From contig NZ_JBBCAT010000003.1 in assembly GCF_037203705.1 (NCBI RefSeq), positions 496,001 through 560,000 on the forward strand: a DNA stretch of 64,000 bases, read 5' to 3'. The translations under genes and the position numbers were made by a program. Shown here piece after piece: positions 46,120 through 55,917 of this stretch. The DNA is from Prosthecomicrobium sp. N25 (GTDB taxonomy: Bacteria > Pseudomonadota > Alphaproteobacteria > Rhizobiales > Ancalomicrobiaceae). The notes under the pieces were generated by a model. The model had not been told where the DNA came from and ran no database searches. It saw only the letters and a program-made list of their open reading frames with translations. Position 1 is the first letter of the stretch; each line of letters opens with the position of its first letter.

Positions 46120-46135
46120 TTGGCAGCGCTGCCAA
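46120..46135. promoter_or_regulatory. LacI-type operator, copy 2
   Basis: TTGGCAGCGCTGCCAA is a perfect 16-bp palindrome. Its centre is 31 bp from that of copy 1, close to three helical turns, so two dimers could bind the same DNA face. Confidence 0.88.
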
Positions 46136-46202
46136 GGTCTGCCGCGACCTGTTCCGTGTGATGAAACGCCTCACGAGAAGGCGACTGGGAGGATCACCGC
46201 TC

Positions 46203-47264
<1,062 letters not shown>

Positions 47265-47324
47265 AATCCGGGGCGGCAGCACGGCCGCCTGCTTTTCCTG
47301 GAAAAACAAACTCGGGAGGAATGC

Positions 47325-48632
47325 ATGTCCGTTACCCGTCGTGACCTTCTCGCCGGCGCCGCCGCCGGTGCCGCCGGTCTGCCGCTCCTCGGCAGCTTGC
47401 CGGCCCTCGGCCAGGCCGCGCCGACCTTCACACCCGAAAAGGGCGCGAGCCTGCGCCTGCTGCGCTGGTCGCCGTTCGTGAAGGGCGACGAGGACGCCTG
47501 GATCGCCAACACCAAGAAGTTCACCGACAAGACCGGCGTCGAGGTGAAGATCGACAAGGAGTCCTGGGAGGACATCCGTCCGAAGGCGGCGGTCGCCGCC
47601 AACATGGGCGCCGGCCCGGACATCATGTGGGTGTGGTTCGACGACGCCCACCAGTATCCGGACAAGCTGATGGACATGACCGGCCTCGCCAACGCCATCG
47701 GCGCGGCCGGCGGCGGCTGGTACGCCGGCAACCAGGGCTACGCCACGCGCGACGGCAAGTTCATCGGCCTGCCGCTCGCCACCATCGGCAACGCCATCTG
47801 CTACCGCGACACCCACATGAAGGCGGCCGGCTTCAGCGAGTTCCCGAAGGACACCAAGGGCTTCCTGGAGCTCTGCAAGGCCCTCAAGGCGAAGGGCACC
47901 CCGGCCGGCTTCGCGCACGGCAAGGCGGTCGGCGACGGCAACAACTACGTTCACTGGCTGCTCTGGAGCCATGGCGGCAAGACCGTCGACGAGAGCGGCA
48001 AGGTTGCGATCAGCAGCCCCGAGACACTCGCAGCCCTGAACTACGCCAAGGCGCTGTACGATACCTTCATCCCCGGCACGGAGAGCTGGCTCGACATCAA
48101 CAACAACCGCGCCTTCCTGGCCGGCCAGGTGTCGCTGACGGCGAACGGCGTGTCCCTCTACTACGCCGCCAAGAACGACCCGAAGCTCGCCGACATGGCG
48201 GCCGACATCCGCACCACGAACCTGCCGATCGGCCCGGTCGGCCAGTCCGTGGAACTGCACCAGACCACCACGGCGGTGATCTTTAAGCACACGAAGTTCC
48301 CGCAGGCCGCCCAGGCCTACCTGCAGTTCATGTACGAGCCGGACCAGATGAACGCCTGGATCGCGGGCTCCTCGGCCTACTGCTGCGCCCCGCTCAAGGC
48401 CTACGAGAAGCATCCGATCTGGAGCTCGGACCCGAACCACGTGGCCTACTCCAAGGCCTCCGCGACGCTGCGCCCGAACGGCTACGCCGGTCCGCTCGGC
48501 TACGCCTCGGCGGGCGTGATGGCCGACTACGTGCTGGTCGACATGTTCGCCGAAGCCGTCACGGGCGCCCAGAAGCCCGAGGACGCCATGAAGCGGGCCG
48601 AGGCGCGCATCAACCGCTACTATCGGGTCTGA
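47325..48632 (+). CDS. Periplasmic sugar-binding protein (family 1), Tat-exported
   Basis: The 435-residue protein begins with a twin-arginine signal (TRRDLLAGAAAGAAGLPLLG, ending near ALGQA), so it is probably exported folded. The mature part has the family 1 extracellular solute-binding fold, with LRLLRWSPFVKGDEDAW and AGPDIMWVWFDDAH. It should present a sugar or sugar-acid oligomer to the two permeases encoded downstream. The neighbouring threonate and uronate genes suggest an acid sugar. A hairpin lies in the 230-bp gap after the gene. Confidence 0.92.
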   Translation: MSVTRRDLLAGAAAGAAGLPLLGSLPALGQAAPTFTPEKGASLRLLRWSPFVKGDEDAWIANTKKFTDKTGVEVKIDKESWEDIRPKAAVAANMGAGPDIMWVWFDDAHQYPDKLMDMTGLANAIGAAGGGWYAGNQGYATRDGKFIGLPLATIGNAICYRDTHMKAAGFSEFPKDTKGFLELCKALKAKGTPAGFAHGKAVGDGNNYVHWLLWSHGGKTVDESGKVAISSPETLAALNYAKALYDTFIPGTESWLDINNNRAFLAGQVSLTANGVSLYYAAKNDPKLADMAADIRTTNLPIGPVGQSVELHQTTTAVIFKHTKFPQAAQAYLQFMYEPDQMNAWIAGSSAYCCAPLKAYEKHPIWSSDPNHVAYSKASATLRPNGYAGPLGYASAGVMADYVLVDMFAEAVTGAQKPEDAMKRAEARINRYYRV

Positions 48633-48643
48633 CCCGACGCCAC

Positions 48644-48674
48644 GAGCCGCCGCGGTCGAAGGCCGGGGCGGCTC
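48644..48674 (+). terminator. Attenuator hairpin after the sugar-binding protein gene
   Basis: Arms GAGCCGCC (48644-48651) and GGCGGCTC (48667-48674) form an 8-bp stem with a 15-base loop, 11 bp after the stop. There is no T run; it may limit read-through into the permease genes or protect the upstream mRNA. Confidence 0.45.
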
Positions 48675-48862
48675 TCCGGCGGCTCGCGCCGCCCTAACGC
48701 GCGGCCCTGCGCCTGCGGCATACCGGCCGGTGGCCGCCGATCCGATCCCGACGGACGTCGCGGCCCTGCGTTCGGCCCGATGCCGCCCGCCTGTCGAACT
48801 GATCCTGTCCGGCCTCGCGGGCGTCGCGCCTGCGCGTCCGCGCATACCCGGAGCGAGCCCCC

Positions 48863-49807
48863 ATGACCGACATCGCCGCGGCCCGTCGCGCCCCGCCGGA
48901 ATCGACCGTCCTGTCGCGTCTCGGGCAGAGCCGGAACTTCCTCGGCCTGCTCTTCATGCTGCCGGCGGCCGTCTTCCTGCTCTGCTTCCTGACCTACCCG
49001 CTCGGCCTCGGCGTCTGGCTCGGCTTCACGGACGCGAGGATCGGCCGGGCAGGCCAGTTCATCGGCATCGAGAACTACCAGTTCCTGTGGATCGACGCGG
49101 TCTTCTGGCTCTCGGTCTTCAACACGCTCCTCTACACGATCTCGGCGTCGATCCTGAAATTCGCCCTCGGCCTCTGGCTCGCGCTGATCCTCAACAACCA
49201 CATGCCCTTCAAGGCCTTCTTCCGGGCGATCGTGCTCCTGCCCTGGGTGGTGCCGACCGTGCTCTCGGGCATCGCCTTCTGGTGGATCTACGACAGCCAG
49301 TTCTCGATCATCTCCTGGTCGCTCATCAAGCTCGGCGTGATCGACCACCCGATCAATTTCCTCGGCGAGGCGAACCTGGCGCGCGCCTCGGTGATCGCCG
49401 CCAACGTCTGGCGCGGCATCCCGTTCGTGGCGATCTCGCTGCTCGCCGGCCTGCAGACCATCTCACCCTCCCTGCACGAGGCCGCGACGCTCGACGGCGC
49501 GACCCCCTGGCAGCGCTTCCGGCACATCACCCTGCCGATGCTGTCGCCGATCATCTCGGTGGTGATGACCTTCTCGGTCCTCTTCACCTTCACGGACTTC
49601 CAGCTGATCTACGTGCTCACCAAGGGCGGCCCCGTGAACGCCACCCACCTGATGGCGACCCTGTCGTTCCAGCGCGCGATCCCGGGCGGGCAGCTCGGCG
49701 AGGGTGCGGCGATCGCGGTTTCCATGATCCCCTTCCTGCTCGCGGCGATCATGTTCAGCTACTTCGGGCTGCAGCGCCGGAAGTGGCAGCAGGGCGGAAC
49801 CGACTGA
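48863..49807 (+). CDS. Sugar ABC transporter permease (CUT1, UgpA/MalF-like)
   Basis: A 314-residue inner-membrane protein with six predicted helices. The first helix is FLGLLFMLPAAVFLLCFLTYPLGLGVWL, and the EAA loop SLHEAATLDGATPWQRFRHITLPML docks on the ATPase. It forms the channel with the next gene product, 11 bp downstream. The ATG at 48863 gives the normal length. Confidence 0.94.
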   Translation: MTDIAAARRAPPESTVLSRLGQSRNFLGLLFMLPAAVFLLCFLTYPLGLGVWLGFTDARIGRAGQFIGIENYQFLWIDAVFWLSVFNTLLYTISASILKFALGLWLALILNNHMPFKAFFRAIVLLPWVVPTVLSGIAFWWIYDSQFSIISWSLIKLGVIDHPINFLGEANLARASVIAANVWRGIPFVAISLLAGLQTISPSLHEAATLDGATPWQRFRHITLPMLSPIISVVMTFSVLFTFTDFQLIYVLTKGGPVNATHLMATLSFQRAIPGGQLGEGAAIAVSMIPFLLAAIMFSYFGLQRRKWQQGGTD

Positions 49808-49818
49808 GGAGACGACCC

Positions 49819-50712
49819 ATGGCCAGCGTGACCCAAGCCGCTCCCCCTGTCGACGATTCCGTCGGCATGGAGTATCTCGACAGCCTTCCGCGGCGGATCC
49901 TCGTGGTCTACCTGCCGCTCGCCCTGTTCGTCTTCGTGCTTCTCTTTCCGTTCTACTGGATGACCATCACGGCCATCAAGCCGAACCACCAGTTGACCGA
50001 CTACGAGCACTATTCGCCCTTCTGGGTGGTGGAGCCGACCCTGGAGCACATCAAGTACCTGCTGTTCGAGACCTCCTATCCGGGCTGGCTCTGGAACACG
50101 GTCGTGGTCTCCTTCGCGTCGACCGTGTTGGCGCTGGTCGCCTCCGTGTTCGCCGCCTACGCGATCGAGCGCCTGCGCTTCGCCGGCTCCCGCTTCGTCG
50201 GTCTCTGCATCTTCCTCGCCTACCTGGTGCCGCCCTCGATCCTCTTCATTCCGCTCGCCCTGCTGATCTTCGGCTTCGGCATCTACGACACCAAGCTGGC
50301 GCTGATCTTCACCTACCCGACCTTCCTGATCCCCTTCTGCACCTGGCTGCTGATGGGCTACTTCCGGTCGATCCCCTACGAGCTCGAGGAATGCGCGCTG
50401 ATCGACGGCGCCTCGCGCTGGCAGATCCTGATCAAGGTCCTGCTCCCTCTGGCGGTGCCGGGCCTCATCTCGGCCGGCATCTTCGCCTTCACGCTCTCCT
50501 GGAACGAGTTCATCTACGCGCTGACCTTCATCCAGTCCTCGGAGAACAAGACCGTGCCGGTCGGCGTCCTGACCGAACTGGTGCGCGGCGACGTTTTCGA
50601 GTGGGGCTCGCTGATGGCCGGCGCGCTGATCGGCTCGCTGCCGGTCGTGATCCTCTACTCCTTCTTCGTCGACTACTACGTCGCCTCGATGACCGGCGCC
50701 GTGAAGGAATGA
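49819..50712 (+). CDS. Sugar ABC transporter permease (CUT1, UgpE/MalG-like)
   Basis: A 297-residue inner-membrane protein with six helices, starting with VYLPLALFVFVLLFPFYWMTITAIKP, and an EAA loop YELEECALIDGASRWQILIKVLLPL. It is the second channel subunit of the importer. The ATG at 49819 follows GAGGAGACGACC, a good ribosome site. The ltnD gene begins 49 bp after its stop, so transport and catabolism are likely in one transcript. Confidence 0.94.
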   Translation: MASVTQAAPPVDDSVGMEYLDSLPRRILVVYLPLALFVFVLLFPFYWMTITAIKPNHQLTDYEHYSPFWVVEPTLEHIKYLLFETSYPGWLWNTVVVSFASTVLALVASVFAAYAIERLRFAGSRFVGLCIFLAYLVPPSILFIPLALLIFGFGIYDTKLALIFTYPTFLIPFCTWLLMGYFRSIPYELEECALIDGASRWQILIKVLLPLAVPGLISAGIFAFTLSWNEFIYALTFIQSSENKTVPVGVLTELVRGDVFEWGSLMAGALIGSLPVVILYSFFVDYYVASMTGAVKE

Positions 50713-50761
50713 CGCGCCAGCCCGGCCGGGCGGCGCGGGAGCCACGGGGAGGCTTCTGACG

Positions 50762-51688
50762 ATGGACAGCACGGAAGAGACGCGGCCGCCGCGGGCGGGC
50801 GTCATAGGCCTCGGCTCGATGGGGCTAGGCATGGCGCTCTCCTTGCGCCGCGCCGGCTTCACGGTGGCGGGCTACGACGTGGTGCCGGCCGCGGTCGAGC
50901 GCTTCGCCGCCGGGGGCGGCCGCGGCGCCGCGCTGCCCGCGGAGGCCGCCGCGGGGGCCGACGTGGTCGTTTCCGTGGTGGTCAACGCCGCCCAGACCGA
51001 GGCCGTGCTGTTCGGCCCCGGCGGCGTCGCCGAGGCCATGCCGGAGGGCTCGGTCTTCGTCTCCTCGGCGACCATGGACCCCGCGGTCGCGCGCCGTCTC
51101 GCCGCCCGGCTGGAGGCGACGGGCCGGCTCTACCTCGACGCCCCGATCAGCGGCGGCGCGGCGCGCGCCATGAAGGGCGAGCTGACCGTCATGGCCTCCG
51201 GTTCGCCGGCCGCCTTCGCGAAGGCCCACGCGGCCCTCGACGCCATGGCGGTCAAGGTGCACGAGCTCGGCGACGAGCCCGGCATCGGGGCCTCCTTCAA
51301 GATGATCAACCAGCTCCTCGCCGGCGTGCACATCGCCGCCGCCGGAGAGGCGATCGCCCTCGCCGCCAAGCTCGGGCTCGACCTGCGCCGGGTCTACGAG
51401 GTGATCACGGGTTCGGCGGGCAACAGCTGGATGTTCGAGAACCGCGTGCCGCACGTCCTGGAGGGCGACTATCGGCCGCTGTCCGCCATCGAGATCTTCG
51501 TCAAGGACCTGGGCATCATCCAGGACATGGCGCGGGCGGAGCGCTTTCCGGCCCCCCTCGCCGCCGCGGCCCTGCAGATGTACCTCGCCAGCGCCGGCCT
51601 GGGCTTCGGCCGCGACGACGACGCCTCGGTGGCGCGCACCTACGCGCTCCTGTCCGGGGCGACGCTGCCGGAGCCGAAGGGGACGTGA
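50762..51688 (+). CDS. ltnD: 3-hydroxyacid dehydrogenase, probable L-threonate dehydrogenase
   Basis: The 308-residue protein is a beta-hydroxyacid dehydrogenase with the NAD-binding GVIGLGSMGLGMA (13-25), the substrate-binding DAPISGGAARAMKGELTVM (126-144) and catalytic Lys180 in GASFKMINQLL. The KMINQLLAGVH-type helix and the otnI and otnK genes next to it point to LtnD, which oxidises L-threonate to 2-oxo-tetronate. Related family members act on glycerate or hydroxyisobutyrate, so the exact substrate depends on context. Confidence 0.85.
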   Translation: MDSTEETRPPRAGVIGLGSMGLGMALSLRRAGFTVAGYDVVPAAVERFAAGGGRGAALPAEAAAGADVVVSVVVNAAQTEAVLFGPGGVAEAMPEGSVFVSSATMDPAVARRLAARLEATGRLYLDAPISGGAARAMKGELTVMASGSPAAFAKAHAALDAMAVKVHELGDEPGIGASFKMINQLLAGVHIAAAGEAIALAAKLGLDLRRVYEVITGSAGNSWMFENRVPHVLEGDYRPLSAIEIFVKDLGIIQDMARAERFPAPLAAAALQMYLASAGLGFGRDDDASVARTYALLSGATLPEPKGT

Positions 51689-51746
51689 TCCCGGGCGGGG
51701 ATGCGCAGCCGGACGGGCTGTCGAGACAAGGGGGACGGGCACCACC

Positions 51747-52529
51747 ATGCCGAACTTCGCCGCCAACCTGACGATGATGTTTACCGAATGGGACTTCCTC
51801 GACCGCTTCGACGCCGCCGCCGAGGCGGGCTTCGCGGCCGTCGAGTTCCTGTTCCCCTACGACCACCCGCCCGAGGTGATCGCCGACCGCCTCGCCCGCA
51901 ATCGCCTGACCCCCGCCCTCTTCAACATGCCCCCCGGCGACTGGGCGGCGGGCGAGCGCGGCCTCGCCGCCCTCCCCGACCGCTTCGACGACCTCAAGGC
52001 CGGCGTCGCCCGGGCGCTCGACTACGCCGCCGCGACCGGCGTCCGCCGCATCCACCTCATGGCCGGCCTCGCGCCCGCCGGCGATCCCGCCGCGGCCGCC
52101 GCCTACGAGCGCTCCGTCCGCTACGCCGCCGAGGCCCTGGCCGGGCGCGGCCTCGACCTGGTGCTGGAGCCGATCAACGGCCGCGACATGCCGGGCTACT
52201 TCCTCGACGGCTTCCCGGCCGCCGAGGCGTTGATCGCCAGGCTCGCCCTGCCGACCCTCAAGCTGCAGTTCGACCTCTACCATCGCCAGATCATCCACGG
52301 CGACGTCACCATGGCGCTTCGCCGGCTGATGCCGATCGTCGGGCACGTCCAGATCGCCAGCGTGCCGTCCCGCAACGAGCCGGCCGGCGAGGAGCTGAAC
52401 TATCCGTTCCTGTTCGAGGAGTTGGACCGGCTCGGCTACGGCGGCTACGTCGGCTGCGAGTACCGTCCGCGCGCCGGCACCCTCGCGGGCCTCGGCTGGT
52501 TCGCCCCCTATCGGAGGAGCCGCCCATGA
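51747..52529 (+). CDS. otnI: 2-oxo-tetronate isomerase (hydroxypyruvate isomerase family)
   Basis: The 260-residue protein is a TIM-barrel enzyme of the hydroxypyruvate isomerase family, with NLTMMFTEWDFLDRFDAAAEAGF at the start, LVLEPINGRDMPGYF in the middle (metal-binding Glu) and QFDLYHRQIIHGD later. In tetronate pathways OtnI converts 2-oxo-tetronate to 3-oxo-tetronate, linking LtnD to OtnK. The ATG start matches the family. Its stop overlaps the otnK start by four bases. Confidence 0.86.
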   Translation: MPNFAANLTMMFTEWDFLDRFDAAAEAGFAAVEFLFPYDHPPEVIADRLARNRLTPALFNMPPGDWAAGERGLAALPDRFDDLKAGVARALDYAAATGVRRIHLMAGLAPAGDPAAAAAYERSVRYAAEALAGRGLDLVLEPINGRDMPGYFLDGFPAAEALIARLALPTLKLQFDLYHRQIIHGDVTMALRRLMPIVGHVQIASVPSRNEPAGEELNYPFLFEELDRLGYGGYVGCEYRPRAGTLAGLGWFAPYRRSRP

Positions 52530-53797
52530 GCCTCGTCCTCGGGTCGGTCGCCGACGACTATACGGGCGCCTCGGATCTCGCCAACAGCTTCGCCAAGGCG
52601 GGGCTCCGCACCATCCAGACCATCGGCGTCCCGGACGCCGGCCTGGCCCTGCCCGAGGTCGACGCCGTCGTGGTGGCGCTGAAGATCCGCTCCGTCGCGG
52701 CCGCCGACGCGGTCGCCCAGGCCCGGGCGGCGGACGCCTGGCTGCGCGGCCAGGGCGCCGGCCACGTGCTCTACAAGGTCTGCTCCACCTTCGATTCCAC
52801 CGACGCCGGCAACATCGGGCCGATCACGGACGCGCTCCGCGCCGACTGCGGCGAACCCGTGGTGATCGTCACGCCCGCCTTCCCGGAAACGCGGCGAACC
52901 CTCTACCGCGGGCACCTCTTCGTCGGCGCCGTGCCGCTCCACGAGAGCCCGCTGAAGGACCATCCGCTCAACCCGATGCGGGATTCCAACCTCGTCCGCG
53001 TCCTCGCCCGCCAGAGCCGCGCACCCGTCGGCCTCGTCGACCACGAGACGGTTGCGGCCGGGCCGGACGCCGTCGCGGACCGGCTCGCCGAACTCGCCTC
53101 GCAGGGGGTCGGCGCCGCGATCGCCGATTCCATCGACCTCGCCGACCTCGACACGCTCGGCGCCGTGGCGATCCGCCAGCGGCTCTCCGTCGGCGCCTCC
53201 GGGCTCGGTCTCGGCATCGCGCGCGCTCTCGTCGCCGCCGGCCGCGTCGCCGGCGGAGCCGGCGCGCTCACCCTATCGCCGGCGGGCGGGCCGGCGCTCT
53301 GTCTCGCCGGCAGTTGCTCGCAGGCGACCCTCGGCCAGATCGCCGAGGCCGAGACCCGCATGCCGGTCCTGCGCCTCGATGCCGAGGCCGCCGTCTCGGG
53401 CCAGGCGGCGGACGCCGCCATCGCCTGGGCCGCCGCGCGGATCGGATCGGGGCCGGTCCTCATCGCCTCCAGCGCGAGCCCGGAGGCGGTCGCCGCCGTC
53501 CAGGCCCGCTACGGGCGCGAGGAGGCCGGGCGCGCCATCGAGGCCACCATGGCGCGCATCGCCGAGGCCCTCGTGGCGGGCGGGGTCCGCCGGCTGGTGG
53601 TCGCCGGGGGCGAGACCTCCGGGGCCGTAGTCGAACGGCTCGGCATCCCGGCCTTCCGCATCGGCCCCGAGATCGCCCCGGGCGTCCCGGTCCTGCAGGC
53701 GCTCGGCATCCCGGGCGGCCCGATGACGCTGGCGCTGAAGTCCGGCAACTTCGGCGCCCCGACCTTCTTCGCCGACGCCCTGGCGCTGGTGCAGTGA
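52526..53797 (+). CDS. otnK: 3-oxo-tetronate kinase (four-carbon acid sugar kinase family)
   Basis: The 423-residue protein is a four-carbon acid sugar kinase (DUF1537 family): N-terminal domain with VADDYTGASDLANSFAKAGL, the YKVCSTFDSTDAGNIG motif and PAFPETRRTLYRGHLFV, and a C-terminal nucleotide-binding domain with VVAGGETSGAVVERLGI. OtnK phosphorylates 3-oxo-tetronate at C4. The next enzyme, the decarboxylase OtnC, is not in this window. The gene converges with kdgF, 19 bp away. Confidence 0.9.
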   Translation: MSLVLGSVADDYTGASDLANSFAKAGLRTIQTIGVPDAGLALPEVDAVVVALKIRSVAAADAVAQARAADAWLRGQGAGHVLYKVCSTFDSTDAGNIGPITDALRADCGEPVVIVTPAFPETRRTLYRGHLFVGAVPLHESPLKDHPLNPMRDSNLVRVLARQSRAPVGLVDHETVAAGPDAVADRLAELASQGVGAAIADSIDLADLDTLGAVAIRQRLSVGASGLGLGIARALVAAGRVAGGAGALTLSPAGGPALCLAGSCSQATLGQIAEAETRMPVLRLDAEAAVSGQAADAAIAWAAARIGSGPVLIASSASPEAVAAVQARYGREEAGRAIEATMARIAEALVAGGVRRLVVAGGETSGAVVERLGIPAFRIGPEIAPGVPVLQALGIPGGPMTLALKSGNFGAPTFFADALALVQ

Positions 53798-53816
53798 GCC
53801 GCCAAGACGCCCGCCG

Positions 53817-54158
53817 TCAGAGGAAGTCCTGGCGGGCCGGCGTGAACACGTCGAGGAGCACCCCCGCCTCCAGCGCCAGCGCCTCGTGGGGCAGGTCGGG
53901 CCGCACGAAGTAGACGTCCCCCGGCCCGAGATCCCGGGTCGCCCCGTCGATCACCAAGCGGAACCGGCCCGAGCGGACCAGGCTCGCCTGCCGGTGCGGG
54001 TGGCTGTGCAGCGCCCCGACCGCCCCCGCCTCGAAGGCGACCTCGACCATCATCAGCGCGTCGTCCCAGCAGAGGATGCGCCGCCGCACGCCGCCGCCGA
54101 GGTCCTGCCAGGGTATGTCTCCGGCATGCGCGAAAGCCTGTCCGCTCTCGACCGTCAT
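53817..54158 (-). CDS. kdgF: Cupin protein, KdgF-like (unsaturated uronate linearisation)
   Basis: A 113-residue single-domain cupin. The metal-binding motif is HSHPHRQASLVRSGRFRLVI with the second part GDVYFVRPDLPHEA. Size, motif and the kduD-kduI genes upstream match KdgF, which turns 4,5-unsaturated uronate monomers into 5-keto-4-deoxyuronate. The ATG at 54158 begins homology. It is third in the leftward kduI-kduD-kdgF operon, 11 bp after kduD. Confidence 0.85.
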   Translation of the reverse strand: MTVESGQAFAHAGDIPWQDLGGGVRRRILCWDDALMMVEVAFEAGAVGALHSHPHRQASLVRSGRFRLVIDGATRDLGPGDVYFVRPDLPHEALALEAGVLLDVFTPARQDFL

Positions 54159-54169
54159 CGTCGTTCTCC

Positions 54170-54925
54170 TCAGCGCGCGAGCCAGCCGCCGTCGACCGGC
54201 AGCACCGCGCCTTGCACATAATCGGATGCGCCGGAGGCCAGGAACACCACGGCGCCGGCGAGGTCGGCCGCCTCGCCCCAGCGCCCGGCGGGGATGCGCG
54301 CCGTGATCTCGGCATGCCGGCCCGGGTCGGCTCGGATCGCCGCGGTGTTGTCCGTCACCATGTAGCCCGGCGCGATGGCGTTGACGCCGATCCGGTGCTT
54401 CGCCCACTCGTTGGCCATCAGCCGCGTCAGCCCGAGGATGCCGTGCTTGGACGCCGTGTAGGAGGGCACGCGGATGCCGCCCTGGAAGGACAGCATGGAA
54501 GCGATGTTGACGATCTTGCCCGGCTCGCCCGCCGCGATGCGGTTGCGCGCGAAGGCCTGCGAGAGGAAGAAGGCCGCCTTCAGGTTGAGGTCCATGACGG
54601 CGTCCCAGTCGGCCTCGGTGAAGTCGACCGCGTCGGCGCGGCGGATCGTGCCCGCGTTGTTGACGAGGATGTCCACCCGCCCGAACACCTCGACCGCCTC
54701 CGCCAGGACGGCGGCCTTGTCGGCGCCGGCGAGATCGGCCGTGATCGCATGGTAGCCCGAGCCGGCGGCCTCCACCGCGGCGGCGGTCTCGGACTGGTCG
54801 GAGCGGGCCACGCCCGCCACGTCGGCCCCGGCCTCGGCGAGGGCGACCGCCATCGCGCGCCCGAGCCCGGTGGAGGCGCCGGTCACGATCGCGACGCGCC
54901 CGGTCAGGTCGAAGAGATGCCACAT
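54170..54925 (-). CDS. kduD: 2-dehydro-3-deoxy-D-gluconate 5-dehydrogenase KduD (SDR)
   Basis: The 251-residue short-chain dehydrogenase has the cofactor loop TGASTGLG (about 15-22), NNAG (about 89-92), catalytic Ser in IASMLS and YxxxK in YTASKHG. The sequence LMANEWAKHRIGVNAIAPGYMVTDNTAAIRAD is characteristic of KduD, which reduces the KduI product to 2-keto-3-deoxygluconate. It is 14 bp downstream of kduI. The KDG kinase and aldolase that would follow are not in the window. Confidence 0.9.
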   Translation of the reverse strand: MWHLFDLTGRVAIVTGASTGLGRAMAVALAEAGADVAGVARSDQSETAAAVEAAGSGYHAITADLAGADKAAVLAEAVEVFGRVDILVNNAGTIRRADAVDFTEADWDAVMDLNLKAAFFLSQAFARNRIAAGEPGKIVNIASMLSFQGGIRVPSYTASKHGILGLTRLMANEWAKHRIGVNAIAPGYMVTDNTAAIRADPGRHAEITARIPAGRWGEAADLAGAVVFLASGASDYVQGAVLPVDGGWLAR

Positions 54926-54939
54926 GGCGCTGCCCTGTT

Positions 54940-55770
54940 TCACCGGAGATCCTGCGGGGCGACCATGTCCATGTCGGTGAACTCCTGGTTCTCGCCGGCC
55001 ATGGCCCAGATGAAGGCATAGTTGCGGGTCCCGGCCCCCATGTGGACCGACCAAGACGGCGAGATCACCGCCTGCTCGTTGGCCACCACCAGGTGCCGCG
55101 TCTCGTCGGGCCGGCCCATGCAGTGGAAGACCCGCCCGTCCGCGCCGAGGCCGAAATAGAGATAGGCCTCCATGCGCCGCTCGTGCGTGTGGCACGGGTA
55201 GGTGTTCCAGACGCTGCCCTCCTGCAACTCGGTCAGCCCCATGCAGAGCTGGCAGGTCTCGATGACGTCGGGATGAAGATACTGGCGGAGCTGGCGGCGG
55301 TTGGCGTCCTTCACGCTCCCGAGTTCCAGGAGCCGGGCGTCCGCCCGCCGGATCAGGCGCGACGGCAACGCCCGGTGCGCCGGCACGCTGACGAGGTAGA
55401 ACTTGGCCGGCGAGGCGGGATCGAGGCTCGCGAAGGAGACCTCCCCCGACCCCATGCCGAGATAGACGCAGTCCCCGGGCGCGAGTTCGTACACCCTGCC
55501 GCCGGCCGTCACCGTGCCGCGCCCCTCGATGGCGAACACGCCCGCCTCCCGCCGGTCAAAGAAGCCGAGCCCGCCGAACATCTTGCCGCCTTCCGGCACG
55601 AGCGGCCGGGACACGGGGCAGAGCCCGGCGAGCACCATGCGGTCGTCGTGGCAGTAGGTCATCCGGATCTGGTCGGGCTGGAACATTCCCTCCACCAGGT
55701 AGCGCGCGCGGAGCGTGGCCGTGTCGTAGGACGGGTAGTCGCCCGCATGCGTCGAATAGCGGATGTCCAT
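54940..55770 (-). CDS. kduI: 5-keto-4-deoxyuronate isomerase KduI
   Basis: The 276-residue protein is a KduI-type bicupin. The zinc-binding region CHTHERRMEAYLYF and later MHMGAGT-like MGAGTRNYAFIWAMAGENQ are family signatures. It isomerises 5-keto-4-deoxyuronate to 2,5-diketo-3-deoxygluconate in pectin or other uronate breakdown. The ATG at 55770 begins homology. It is first in its operon, and a TTGT-N6-ACAA element lies 54 bp upstream. Confidence 0.92.
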   Translation of the reverse strand: MDIRYSTHAGDYPSYDTATLRARYLVEGMFQPDQIRMTYCHDDRMVLAGLCPVSRPLVPEGGKMFGGLGFFDRREAGVFAIEGRGTVTAGGRVYELAPGDCVYLGMGSGEVSFASLDPASPAKFYLVSVPAHRALPSRLIRRADARLLELGSVKDANRRQLRQYLHPDVIETCQLCMGLTELQEGSVWNTYPCHTHERRMEAYLYFGLGADGRVFHCMGRPDETRHLVVANEQAVISPSWSVHMGAGTRNYAFIWAMAGENQEFTDMDMVAPQDLR

Positions 55771-55822
55771 CTCGGTCTCATGCCCAGGAAGGTTGCCGGT
55801 CCGGGCTATCAGTAGACCCAAA

Positions 55823-55838
55823 TTTGTATGATGACAAG
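55823..55838. promoter_or_regulatory. Candidate operator upstream of kduI
   Basis: TTTGTATGATGACAAG contains TTGT-N6-ACAA, a dyad of the kind bound by GntR-family regulators of uronate genes, in an A+T-rich patch. It differs from the LacI palindromes near 46.1 kb, so the kdu operon may have its own regulator. Confidence 0.45.
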
Positions 55839-55917
55839 ACAACTTTGGAGGCCGGACGCCCGGCCTCGCCATGCGAGGACACCCGCCCGGCAGCCTGCCT
55901 CCCGCCTGCGCCGCAGA

